A stretch of DNA of 64,000 bases from Echinicola strongylocentroti. GTDB taxonomy: Bacteria > Bacteroidota > Bacteroidia > Cytophagales > Cyclobacteriaceae. Numbering within the stretch: position 1 is the first letter of the stretch; every line of letters starts with the position of its first letter. The notes below the pieces were generated by a model that was not told where the DNA came from, did not search any database, and saw nothing but the letters and a program-made list of their open reading frames with translations. The stretch covers positions 496,001 to 560,000 of the forward strand of contig NZ_CP030041.1 in the NCBI RefSeq assembly GCF_003260975.1, in the 5' to 3' direction. The position numbers and the translations under genes were made by a program. Of this stretch, positions 43,434 to 52,001 are shown piece by piece.

Positions 43434-43530
43434 CCATGGGGGCTTCGGTACTCATATTTGAGCAAAAAGCTCAAGGCTAGCCGTACTGGGGCACAGCCCT
43501 CAGTACAACATGGCAGCAACTAGGAACCGC
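43434..43530 (-). repeat. Dispersed repeat related to the tail of the 23.9-kb element
   Basis: GGTACTCATATTTGAGC, then AAAAAGCTCAAGGC, GGGCACAGCCCTCAGTAC and GCAACTAGGAACCGC follow the same order as 24025-24093. It abuts the 177-bp element directly. The 569-bp spacer 43325-43893 has no gene. Confidence 0.5.
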
Positions 43531-43707
43531 TTAAACCCAGAATATGCATTAGCCTATCTGTTGCGACCTTAAACTGCTTCAAAATCAGCCGTTTCACTTT
43601 AGTTTTCGGCATAACCGTAGCGGTGCTACGCTAATGCCTCCAAACTAACTGATTTTCTTGCAATTTCAGCTCTCACTACGATTCCTAATGCATAATCCGG
43701 GTTAAAT
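43531..43707 (-). repeat. MITE-like 177-bp element, full copy 2
   Basis: This is the reverse complement of 15236-15412, with only a few differences by eye (for example CCCAG for CCCGG and AATG for AACG). Its terminal inverted repeats are TTAAACCCAGAATATGCATT and the complement of the right end. It sits between the glycan-binding and FG-GAP genes of the PUL, in the spacer of an otherwise continuous minus-strand operon. Confidence 0.8.
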
Positions 43708-43779
43708 TACCCCCAAGCCCCTAAAGGGAAAATTTACTGATCGACAGGAAAGTGATGTGGCTGATACTCGGCACAACCC

Positions 43780-43826
43780 AGGTTCCTGAGCGTAGCCAAA
43801 CGTTTACTGAGCGTAGCCGAAGTAAA
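43780..43826. repeat. Degenerate CTGAGCGTAGCC repeat units
   Basis: TTCCTGAGCGTAGCCAAACG is followed by TTTACTGAGCGTAGCCGAAG, about two units of the same 21-bp sequence that forms the array at 45292-45480. The next bases (ACTCGAAGCGG...CCGCTTCGAG) form a hairpin near 43829-43855. Confidence 0.5.
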
Positions 43827-43893
43827 ACTCGAAGCGGCAACTTACCGCTTCGAGAGTTGAAACCATAATCCAAAATTTTAAATCTTAATGGCT

Positions 43894-45165
43894 TTATTCT
43901 TCTGCCCTTACGACACGGACATTGTCGATGCCCATGGTAACTGGAACTGTGGATGAATTAGCGTTTTGTATCACTATTCTTAGTTGTTTCACACCGTCAG
44001 CTCCCCCAGCGAGAAAATCGCCATAGGTTGCTAACCTCACATTGCCGCTCGTCAGTTGGTTTGCGTTGATAGACACCGTATACCACTGTCCGTCAGAAGT
44101 CCGCACAAAATCTGTAATCGGAACACTTGCCTGTAACTCATTTCCATTTATATCCGGATACCATAGATCCAATGTCACTCCTTCTAATGACGCCTCAGTA
44201 ATCGTCGCCACCTCCATACGTATATCAAAATCCGCTATTGGAGCACTAGTAGTGTATTTGTCGGCTGGTTCTGTGGGGAATATCTGTTCACCACCCCAAT
44301 TGGCGAAATTGATCACTTTATCGTTACTCCAGCCATTATCAGGTGGCAACTCCATATCAATGGCTCCGAAATTACCATCAATCCCCTCTATCCCTCCAAT
44401 GGAAGGCACGATCATCTCTCCAGAAATCCCCCAACCCCAGTTCCACGGCCACTCTAGAGCACCATTGGTATCAAAGTCCGCCACCATGCCATCGCCGTCA
44501 TAGATTTGCGTTCTTCTGTTGGTCGCCGAAGCCCCACTTTGGGTGACGACCGTAATGGAATTACCTTCAGCAAAATCCAATCCGTCAGGAACGGTCACCG
44601 TAAGCCTGCTCCCTGTGCTGTTGGTGGTGAATCCGTCGGTCACATAGACATCTTCGCCAGGAAAATATACCGTATCAATAAAATAATAATACCGTCCGAA
44701 CAGCGTCAGCTGATCCCCAGTCTTCACGTATTCGTTGGCCACGCGGCTGATCTGGGGCGCGGGCGGCAAGGTCTGAAAAGAGATGGAGGTCTCCCCGCCT
44801 TTGGTGACCAGTCGAAGCATATTGGGCACATCAGGGTTGGTCGCCACAGTTGGCACGCTGTCCGTGATGGTCACGATCACATTGTCATTGGTGACATAGG
44901 CGGGATTTACCCCTACCGGATAGTCATTCAGGTACACCTGCTGGGTAGTTCCAAGGTTATTTCCTAGGATCGCCAAAGTACTGCCCAAGGTGGCCCGACT
45001 AAAAGCACTATCTGCTGTGGCCGGATCCGTATAGCGCACACGCTCGATCGAGGGCATGCCGGTCACTTCATCCTCATCTTCCTGGCATGCCAGCGAACAC
45101 AGCGCCATCGCAAGGACCAAGGCACTGCTGAGGAAATTGAATTTGTATATAGGATTTTTTTTCAT
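43894..45165 (-). CDS. IPT/TIG-domain surface glycan-binding lipoprotein
   Basis: A 423-residue lipoprotein (lipobox CSLACQE). Two IPT/TIG immunoglobulin-like domains are visible: FSRATLGSTLAILGNNLGTT with VYLNDYPVGVN, and VKTGDQLTLFGRYYYFIDTV with NSTGSRLTVTVPDGL. From about residue 225 a beta-sandwich, carbohydrate-binding-module-like domain follows (MVADFDTNGALEWPWNWGWG and later VPVTMGIDNVRVVRAEE). This is the architecture of the surface glycan-binding proteins encoded next to SusC/SusD. It should help capture the target polysaccharide at the cell surface. It follows susD after a spacer filled with a 21-bp tandem array. Confidence 0.85.
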   Translation of the reverse strand: MKKNPIYKFNFLSSALVLAMALCSLACQEDEDEVTGMPSIERVRYTDPATADSAFSRATLGSTLAILGNNLGTTQQVYLNDYPVGVNPAYVTNDNVIVTITDSVPTVATNPDVPNMLRLVTKGGETSISFQTLPPAPQISRVANEYVKTGDQLTLFGRYYYFIDTVYFPGEDVYVTDGFTTNSTGSRLTVTVPDGLDFAEGNSITVVTQSGASATNRRTQIYDGDGMVADFDTNGALEWPWNWGWGISGEMIVPSIGGIEGIDGNFGAIDMELPPDNGWSNDKVINFANWGGEQIFPTEPADKYTTSAPIADFDIRMEVATITEASLEGVTLDLWYPDINGNELQASVPITDFVRTSDGQWYTVSINANQLTSGNVRLATYGDFLAGGADGVKQLRIVIQNANSSTVPVTMGIDNVRVVRAEE

Positions 45166-45291
45166 TGCTTACTGAGTTATTCGTTAATGGGTTATTGTTC
45201 CAAATCTGCTTTATCATCGGCTCCGGATAGCAAAATCCAGCACTCCAACGTCCAGCAAAAGCGCTATCAGAGACAACAGGCCTTCGAAACC

Positions 45292-45480
45292 GAACGATTC
45301 CTGAGCGTAACCAAGTGGCACCTGAGCGAAACTGAACGATTCCGAAGCGTAGCCAAACGGCCTCTAAGTGAATCCGAACGGTCCCTGAGCGTAGCCGAAC
45401 GATTCCGAAGCATCACCGAACGGTTCCTGATCGTAGCCGAATGGTTCCTGAGCGTAGCCAAACGGTTCCTGAGCGTAGCC
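45292..45480. repeat. 21-bp tandem repeat array, nine units
   Basis: There are nine consecutive 21-bp units with about 60-95 percent similarity by eye. On the minus strand the consensus core is GGCTACGCTCAGGAACC plus GTTC. There are no spacers between units, so it is a tandem repeat and not a CRISPR array. It occupies most of the 337-bp gap between susD and the glycan-binding protein gene. The minus-strand frame through it is open and reads as a heptapeptide repeat (LRNRSAT-like), described under findings. Confidence 0.85.
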
Positions 45481-45502
45481 GAAGGACCAACATCCTCCGC
45501 CA

Positions 45503-47167
45503 CTATTCCGCTGCATTGAAGTCGTACGGTACCGGAGGCTTCCTTAGGTTGGGTGCTTTGGAAAGCTCCACCGATGGAATCGGCAATTGGAAGTTGCTGG
45601 CGTTTACATCAAAGTACCTTGGACTGGTATCGTCTTCCGGAATCTCCACTTCCCACATTCTTGGATCTGGGATTTGGTCTGGATATATCCTGAAAGTACC
45701 CCGGTCTTGATTGCTCAGCAAATCATAAGCGCGCTGTGGGTCGTAGTAGTGGAGCCTTGTAAACTCATACCACGCTTGCCCTTCCATGGCAAATTCCAAT
45801 ATCCGCTCATTGAAAATATCCTCCCAAGTAATAGCACTCTTGGCACTCACGCCTGCCCTTTCACGCACCATATTATAATAGGTCAGTGCTTCGGCGGGAT
45901 CGGTTCCCAGCATTGCTTCTGCATAGATCAAATAAACATCTGAGAGCCGCAAAATATAGGTATTGATTTCTGTTCCTTGTTGCACGACTTTCCCGTCATT
46001 GTCCTCAGGTCTGCCCACCACGTATTTTTTCACCCAAGCTCTGGTGCCGTAAGGCTGGCCGGCATCTTCGCTGGGAGCGGGTACGCGCAACTCTTGTGCA
46101 GCACCTCCGGCAGGTACTTGGGTGATATAATCGTAATGGTCGCCAGGCAGCATAAAGGTGGCTTTTCTCCGCTCGTCAAACACCCAATCATCATACAAGT
46201 CCAGCACCCATTTGGAGCCGCCAATATCACCTCCCCAACCGTCAGAAAAACCTGTAATCTCAGAACCATAGGCCAAGAAAGCCTGCACGGAATTTTGGGC
46301 ACCCCAAGCATTGAGGTTGCCCGCATTATAAGTCCACTGAAGGGCTGCCAAGGTCTCTTGGTTATTGTTATTGGCGGTTTTGAAGAGCTCTTCATAATCC
46401 TCCATCAGGCTGGCACCGCTATTATCGATGACACGCTTCGCAAAGTACGCCGCACTGTCCAGGTCATCTTGGTTTCTACTTCCGCTAACGCCCGCTCTCG
46501 TAAGGTACATCTTGGCCAGCATCCCTTCGGCACTCCACTTGTTCAGCCGACCCTCCTGCACCGAGCTTTCGGGTAAATTCTCCACCGCATAGCGAAAATC
46601 CTTAATGATAAACTGCCAAACCGATTCTACCGTATTCCGCGCAATGGTCGTATCCTGTAGCAAGGTGGTGTTATTGGTGATGATCGGCACGGGTCCCCAG
46701 TTTTGTACCAGGTAAGAGTACGCCAAACCACGCATAAACCGCCCTTCTGCAATGCCATGTCGCTTGATCCTATCCGATACTTCGTCTCCTGCGTACTGCT
46801 CGATGTTGGCGATCAGTGTATTCGACTGGCCCACGACATTGTAAAAGGATCTCCAGGAGGCCCCATTTTCCGGTGTTTCGCCGGTGGTATTGAAGCGGAC
46901 ATTTTCAAGCTGATAAGAACCGGAAGTCAAGGTTCCCCCACGGGCATCACCGATCCCATGGGAAGCTTTGTCATTGTAAGAAAACCAGACGATATTATAA
47001 AGGGGTGCCGTTCCGGCCAATACCTGCTCGTCATTTTGATAAAAATTGGCATCCACGATGGCATCCAGCGGCGGTCGGTCCAAAAACTCTTCTCCACAGC
47101 TCCATAAGCCCGCAGTGAGGGTCAGTCCTCCCGCTAGCACCATGGCTTTTTGAATATATTTTTTCAT
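45503..47167 (-). CDS. SusD/RagB-family glycan-capture lipoprotein
   Basis: About 554 residues from the ATG at 47167; the frame allows four more codons. The lipobox is GLWSCGEEFLDRPP, the usual SusD N-terminus (SCxxFLD.P). The tetratricopeptide-like helical core appears as RHGIAEGRFMRGLAYSYLVQ, then WSAEGMLAKMYLTRAGV and INTYILRLSDVYLIYAEAML, with the C-terminal AITWEDIFNERILEFAMEGQ and RWYEFTRL-like WYEFTRLHYYD. SusD forms the lid of the SusC transporter and binds glycans at the surface. It is 19 bp downstream of susC. The substrate is not predictable from the sequence. Confidence 0.95.
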   Translation of the reverse strand: MKKYIQKAMVLAGGLTLTAGLWSCGEEFLDRPPLDAIVDANFYQNDEQVLAGTAPLYNIVWFSYNDKASHGIGDARGGTLTSGSYQLENVRFNTTGETPENGASWRSFYNVVGQSNTLIANIEQYAGDEVSDRIKRHGIAEGRFMRGLAYSYLVQNWGPVPIITNNTTLLQDTTIARNTVESVWQFIIKDFRYAVENLPESSVQEGRLNKWSAEGMLAKMYLTRAGVSGSRNQDDLDSAAYFAKRVIDNSGASLMEDYEELFKTANNNNQETLAALQWTYNAGNLNAWGAQNSVQAFLAYGSEITGFSDGWGGDIGGSKWVLDLYDDWVFDERRKATFMLPGDHYDYITQVPAGGAAQELRVPAPSEDAGQPYGTRAWVKKYVVGRPEDNDGKVVQQGTEINTYILRLSDVYLIYAEAMLGTDPAEALTYYNMVRERAGVSAKSAITWEDIFNERILEFAMEGQAWYEFTRLHYYDPQRAYDLLSNQDRGTFRIYPDQIPDPRMWEVEIPEDDTSPRYFDVNASNFQLPIPSVELSKAPNLRKPPVPYDFNAAE

Positions 47168-47186
47168 GACTGTTCTCATTTTAAAT

Positions 47187-50100
47187 TTAGAAATCTATGC
47201 CCAAGCTGAAGTTATACATTCTCGTCGACGGGTACCTGCCGTAGTCCACGCCGATCAGCTGCTTATCGGCCTCCACATTATTGCCTACATAGGCACCTAC
47301 TTCAGGATCATAGCCTTTGTACTTGGTCCATGTCGCCAGGTTTTGCACGCCAAATGACAGGCGTGCCCCGCGGATGACATTTTGCCATCCCAGCAGCTCT
47401 TCATCAAATTCATAGCTTAGGTTGATGTTCTTAAGCCTTACATAAGAACCATCTTCCACAAACTTGTCACTGATCCTGATGCCGTTTCCGTTTGGATCCG
47501 TAACGGTGATCCGTGGAATATCCGTTGCTGGATTGGCTAGATAAGGATTTCCCTCACTGTCCATTTCCACCTTGGCATAGTCAAAGGTCTCCACCAGTAG
47601 GTTCCTGCCCAGGTTGATATTGTTGGGATTGGTATTGTAAAAGCGTGAGTAGTTAAACACATCCGCTCCAAATGCTCCCAGCAACAAAATATCCAGCTTG
47701 AACCCTTTGTACTCAAAGGTCTGTGTGGTACCAAAAGTAAACTTGGGCCAAGGATTACCGATAAAAGTCTGGTCCCGTTCGTCAATGATATTGTCGCCAT
47801 TAAGGTCCTTATATTTGATGTCACCGACCCAGATATCATCTTCCCCAATAGGAAGCCTTTCACCGTTATTGTCTGCTGGTATTGCACTCCCTTCGATGTC
47901 CTCCACCGATTGGAAAATCCCGTCGTACTGATAGCCATAAAACAACCAAGGAGATTGGCCAATGACCGCCCTTTGGGTAAAGTCATTCATGTACCAAGCT
48001 GTCCGATCCACAAAGGCTGACTCGGAATAAAACTTCGTCACTTCTGTCTTGAAGCCCGAAAAGTTAAAGTTGGAGCTCCATCTGAACGAAGTGGCGCGGT
48101 TATCGATATTGATGGTATTGATCGTAAAGGCATAGCCTTGGTTTTCCAGCGCACCGATGTTCACCGTTGGTGTGCCGATGCTTCCTTCTCCCTCTGTCCC
48201 CATGTACCAAGGAAGTGGATTGGGCAACAGTAAGTTATCTGTGATTTTCTTATAAAAATCACCTTCTAGCTGCACCCTGTTATTGAACATGTTCAGGTTA
48301 AAGCCCACATTATACGTCTGGGTTTCTTCCCAGGCCAGCTCCGGGTTACCGTATCGCGTGACCAAAAATCCGCCGCCCCAAGGAGTGGGGACACTCGGTG
48401 AGCTGAGTGGTGCATAGATGGCATTGGCACTACCTTGGTTACCGGTGAGTCCTGTCTCTACCCGAATCTTCAACTCATCCACCGCTGCCATTCCTGCCAT
48501 AAAATTCTCTTCGGACATTCTCCATGCTGCCGAAACAGAAGGAAAATATCCCCAGCGGTTTTCAGGGCCAAAATTCGCTGATCCATCCGCACGTAAGGCT
48601 GCCAAAACGATGTACTTGTCATCATACGTATAATTGATCCTTCCCAGGTAGGATTCCATGGCCCATTGGTTTTTGTTGCCGCCATTGGTGGCTCCTTGCG
48701 AAGAGCCCAGTCCCAAAACCGGGAGATCATTGGAAGTGAAATTTTGCCTTGATCCTTCTATCGACTCCCAGTTGGACTCTTGGGCCTCATGGGTAAACAT
48801 CACCGTTAAATCATGTTTCTCGGCAAAGGTCTTGTTATAGATCAAGGTCTGTGACCAGTTCCAATAAAAACTGTTCTCAGCTTTGCTGCTCAGCTCGTTC
48901 ACATCATTGGTCACCGAACCAAGCGTATAAGTTGGTGTCCAAAAATGCCCATTGGCATAGTTGATATTACCGTTCAACTGGGTAGTGAATTTCAATCCTT
49001 CCATGATGTCAATTCCCAGGTTCAGTCCACCCAGCGCCTGTCTACGCTTGTAGGTTCTGTCCAGTAAGTTGGCCAAGGCAATGGGATTGGGCGGGGTAAA
49101 CTGCAAACTACTGCCGTTCAGCGCATCTGCACCGCCCCAGCTGCCGTCAGGGTTTTGGACCGGGATATTGGGAGCCATCTGGATGGCGTAGTTGATGATA
49201 TCACTACTGCCAGTGGCGAGCTGCTCATCTGTTTCGTTCAGGGCCAAGTTCACCCCAATAGTAAGCCAATCCCGAACTTCGTTATCCAGGTTAAGCCTAA
49301 TGGAATACCGCTCAAATCCAGAACCAATGGCCACTCCGTCTTGGTTAAAATATTCTCCGGACAAGTAGTACTTAGTACTTTCATTACCACCACTCAGGCT
49401 GAGGGAATGCTTGTTCAGCGCTGCTGTCTTATAAAGCGCACCTTGCCAATCCGTTCCTGCTCCAAGTAATGACGGATCCAGAAAGGCTGCTGGTGGATCA
49501 CCACCTGTCAGGTCACGAATCGTATTGGTCATCTCTGCGTATTGCTGCAGGTTCATCACATCGAGGTTATCAGGCTTGTCCTGCAAGCTGTAGAGATACG
49601 AATAGTTGATATTGGTCTGCCCTTCTTTTCCCCTTTTGGTGGTGATCAGCACCACGCCATTGGTACCCCGAGAACCATATATGGCAGTAGCTGAGGGGCC
49701 CTGAAGGATCTCCATGGATTCGATATCACTCGGGTTCAATCCCGCCAAAGGATTGGTACCGGAAGTAGGCCCGTAAGTAACGGTGTTGGGCTGGATCTGC
49801 ACACCATCGATGACATAGAGAGGTTCATTGGAGCCACCTATGGAGTTGACACCACGAATATTTACGGACAACCCTCCACCTGGTGCACCGGTGTTTTTGG
49901 TCACGTACACACCTGCCGCACGGCCTTGGATGGCCTGCTCGATGGTGGTATTTACGGTCCGCTCGATATCATCGGAGGTGACTGTCACCTGGGCACTGGA
50001 CATGTCTGATTTTTTCATGGTACCGTAACCGACCACCACAAATTCCTCCAAGTTGGAGATGTCTTCTTCCAGTTGGATATTGATGACGCTCTGGTTGCCG

Positions 50101-50345
50101 ATGGCCATTTCCTGCTGCTTGTAGCCGATAAAGCTGTAAACCAACACATCCTCTGCATCAGCAGTGATGTTATAATTTCCCTCCAAGTCGGTGGTTACCC
50201 CCTTGGAGGACCCTTTGATAATAATGCTGACCCCGGGAATGGCTTCTCCATCCGAGGCGGCACTTACCTTACCGGTCACCGTGACCTGGGCATAGGTGAT
50301 TTCTGCGAACAACAGCAGAAACCCTAAGAGTAAGCATTTTTTCAT
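47187..50345 (-). CDS. SusC/RagA-family TonB-linked outer-membrane transporter
   Basis: A 1052-residue outer-membrane importer. In order it has a signal peptide (KCLLLGFLLLFAEITYAQ), a carboxypeptidase-regulatory-like domain (VTGKVSAASDGEAIPGVSI, ITADAEDVLVYSFIGYKQQE), a TonB box region (EEFVVVGYGTMKKSDM), a plug with PLYVIDGVQIQ and ATAIYGSRGTNGVVLITTKR, and a 22-strand barrel ending RMYNFSLGIDF. It imports oligosaccharides in partnership with the SusD protein. It is the first structural gene of the PUL; the divergent trio of small genes lies upstream of its promoter. Confidence 0.96.
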   Translation of the reverse strand: MKKCLLLGFLLLFAEITYAQVTVTGKVSAASDGEAIPGVSIIIKGSSKGVTTDLEGNYNITADAEDVLVYSFIGYKQQEMAIGNQSVINIQLEEDISNLEEFVVVGYGTMKKSDMSSAQVTVTSDDIERTVNTTIEQAIQGRAAGVYVTKNTGAPGGGLSVNIRGVNSIGGSNEPLYVIDGVQIQPNTVTYGPTSGTNPLAGLNPSDIESMEILQGPSATAIYGSRGTNGVVLITTKRGKEGQTNINYSYLYSLQDKPDNLDVMNLQQYAEMTNTIRDLTGGDPPAAFLDPSLLGAGTDWQGALYKTAALNKHSLSLSGGNESTKYYLSGEYFNQDGVAIGSGFERYSIRLNLDNEVRDWLTIGVNLALNETDEQLATGSSDIINYAIQMAPNIPVQNPDGSWGGADALNGSSLQFTPPNPIALANLLDRTYKRRQALGGLNLGIDIMEGLKFTTQLNGNINYANGHFWTPTYTLGSVTNDVNELSSKAENSFYWNWSQTLIYNKTFAEKHDLTVMFTHEAQESNWESIEGSRQNFTSNDLPVLGLGSSQGATNGGNKNQWAMESYLGRINYTYDDKYIVLAALRADGSANFGPENRWGYFPSVSAAWRMSEENFMAGMAAVDELKIRVETGLTGNQGSANAIYAPLSSPSVPTPWGGGFLVTRYGNPELAWEETQTYNVGFNLNMFNNRVQLEGDFYKKITDNLLLPNPLPWYMGTEGEGSIGTPTVNIGALENQGYAFTINTINIDNRATSFRWSSNFNFSGFKTEVTKFYSESAFVDRTAWYMNDFTQRAVIGQSPWLFYGYQYDGIFQSVEDIEGSAIPADNNGERLPIGEDDIWVGDIKYKDLNGDNIIDERDQTFIGNPWPKFTFGTTQTFEYKGFKLDILLLGAFGADVFNYSRFYNTNPNNINLGRNLLVETFDYAKVEMDSEGNPYLANPATDIPRITVTDPNGNGIRISDKFVEDGSYVRLKNINLSYEFDEELLGWQNVIRGARLSFGVQNLATWTKYKGYDPEVGAYVGNNVEADKQLIGVDYGRYPSTRMYNFSLGIDF

Positions 50346-51067
50346 AGTTATTGAGGTTTATTGATAAGGTGAATAGATGAAAAAAGGCACTCCCACCAGC
50401 CAAAAAAGCTCACGGGAAGCCTTTCCCAACAGGTTTAAGCGTAGGATAGCAATAGGCTGTCGTTACGTCGTAATTGGTCTGGCAAAAGCTGCCAATCGCA
50501 AGAATGCGTTATCCGAGGTGGTGGATAAACCAATAATCTTAAAAGGTGTGTGCACTTCAGAAGGAAACTGATAAGCTCCCTTTGCTTCAAAGTAGTATAT
50601 AGTATATCTGTCATTATGGGTTTAGGTTAATTTCCTAATCTAATGTAGGTCTAATCAAAAAAATAGTGGGTTATGAAATGTTTATTTGAAGGGGCGCAAA
50701 TGTTAACAAGCGGTTTATTGGCTATATAAGCTGCTAAAAGCCCTGTTTTATGGCTTCCATGAACTAAAAAAAATCAGCATCTACCTGTATTTTTGCCAAA
50801 AGTTACTTTCCCATTCTAACATTAGTGGACCCAAAATCAATCAATCTCCGGCGCAAGGGATCCTTTAGAGATGGTAAGAAAGCCAATGGCTCATTCTATC
50901 TAAGCTTACCGGTGCAAGATGGGTACAAATCGATTATATGGTACCAATATTCAGGATGAAAAAGGTGACCACACGTTTAAGTTTGTCAAAAGGATTTCGT
51001 TAAAAAACCTTAACAATTATTGTTATAACCCAGTTAAATCAATTAATTTGTTAAAAATAATTTTTAT
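50346..51067. other. Spacer with the susC promoter and trio upstream region
   Basis: This spacer of 722 bp has no recognised gene. The first part should contain the minus-strand susC promoter, although no exact -33/-7 pair is seen. The last 250 bp precedes the plus-strand trio and is A/T-rich, with an unusually T/A-rich stretch just before 51068. A 64-codon plus-strand open frame at 50377-50571 is not convincing. Confidence 0.4.
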
Positions 51068-51379
51068 ATATCAGACAACAAACAACAACTTGATCCTACG
51101 AGCCAGCTTATTGAAACCTCTATAAACGACCAGGATCTTCCCAAATTCTACTTTAATGGGTTTGCCAATGGCATTGGAATTTCTGACATCGTAATGGTGT
51201 TAACTACCAATGGTAAACCTACTGCTGTATTAAATACTTCTCTGACTGTTGCGAAAACCTTACATCAAAAACTTGATCAAATGATAAAGAGTATAGAATC
51301 AGCGTCAGGGAACCATATAATGACAACCGAGGAACTTCAAGGTTCGTTAAATAAAGCGTATCCGCCTAAAGAAGGATAA
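51068..51379 (+). CDS. DUF3467-like small protein with non-standard start
   Basis: The protein-like frame runs from ATA at 51068 to the stop at 51379 (103 residues): ISDNKQQLDPTSQLIETSIN, then DLPKFYFNGFANGIGISDIV and NGKPTAVLNTSLTVAKTLHQ, then KLDQMIKSIESASG. The core FYFNGFANGIG...V(A)KTL..KL resembles DUF3467-type proteins. The first ATG (51194) would remove 42 residues including this core, and no ATG, GTG or TTG occurs before it. Either ATA initiates (ISDNKQ would read MSDNKQ) or the start codon has been lost. It is 4 bp before the next gene. Confidence 0.5.
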   Translation: MSDNKQQLDPTSQLIETSINDQDLPKFYFNGFANGIGISDIVMVLTTNGKPTAVLNTSLTVAKTLHQKLDQMIKSIESASGNHIMTTEELQGSLNKAYPPKEG

Positions 51380-51383
51380 TACA

Positions 51384-52001
51384 ATGAATTATAACATAAC
51401 CATACCAGACAAAGCACAAATAGAACATCCAATATTCAATAAGATAAGATCCTTTTCGGAATTTGAAAAAGGATGGCATTTTGGAGAAGGAATTAAATTT
51501 CAGGATGAAAGAATAAACACAGCATTAACTGTATCCGAAGTTTTGTCTGACATCGTTTCCCCAAAATTAGACGCTTTCCCTGGCTTTAACGGAGAAATAG
51601 CCCTGACTTCCTACCCTAAAGAAAAGTATTTCGAAGTCATAATTGAGTCTGATGCTTGTTTTTTATTGACCGTGGAGGACGAAAACGGTATTGAGTTAAT
51701 TGATCATGAAGAGTTCAAATCTCTGGATCATTTAATCAAAGGCTTACAGAAATACGTTCAGGAATTTTTATGGAATACATCAGAATACTCACAAAACATC
51801 ACTTCGACTCAAACAAGAATAGGTTCATTAGTCTCGCATTCAGGAATTCTACCGGAGGAGGTATTTCCGTCGTTGAGCGTGAGTGTGCATGCGGGGATAA
51901 CAGTTGCCCCTGTGAACATATCGTTCAGCACTACTCCATGGCAGCAACTCCACCGCTATACTGGAAATTCGACGAACACAAAATTCGTACTGATGGGTTG
52001 A
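51384..52001 (+). CDS. Unknown protein, second gene of the trio
   Basis: A 205-residue protein with no signal peptide. The N-terminal domain has IFNKIRSFSEFEKGWHFGEG and then DAFPGFNGEIALTSYPKEKY, FEVIIESDACFLLTVEDENG and LDHLIKGLQKYVQEFL. This is a compact alpha/beta pattern that looks like a genuine conserved domain. The C-terminal 77 residues (NTSEYSQNITSTQTRI, then FPSLSVSVHAGITVAPVNIS) are encoded in the 232 bp shared with the next gene and are serine/threonine-rich. That tail may be real or an out-of-frame read-through. It lies 4 bp after the DUF3467-like frame, so the genes are probably cotranscribed. The function is unknown. Confidence 0.65.
   Translation: MNYNITIPDKAQIEHPIFNKIRSFSEFEKGWHFGEGIKFQDERINTALTVSEVLSDIVSPKLDAFPGFNGEIALTSYPKEKYFEVIIESDACFLLTVEDENGIELIDHEEFKSLDHLIKGLQKYVQEFLWNTSEYSQNITSTQTRIGSLVSHSGILPEEVFPSLSVSVHAGITVAPVNISFSTTPWQQLHRYTGNSTNTKFVLMG

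Noticed and set aside
45292..45480. Array considered as a CRISPR
   Set aside because: The units are contiguous 21-mers without unique spacers, and no cas genes are present.
50377..50571. 64-codon plus-strand frame upstream of susC
   Set aside because: It has no protein-like conservation pattern or ribosome-binding site, and lies in the likely susC promoter region.
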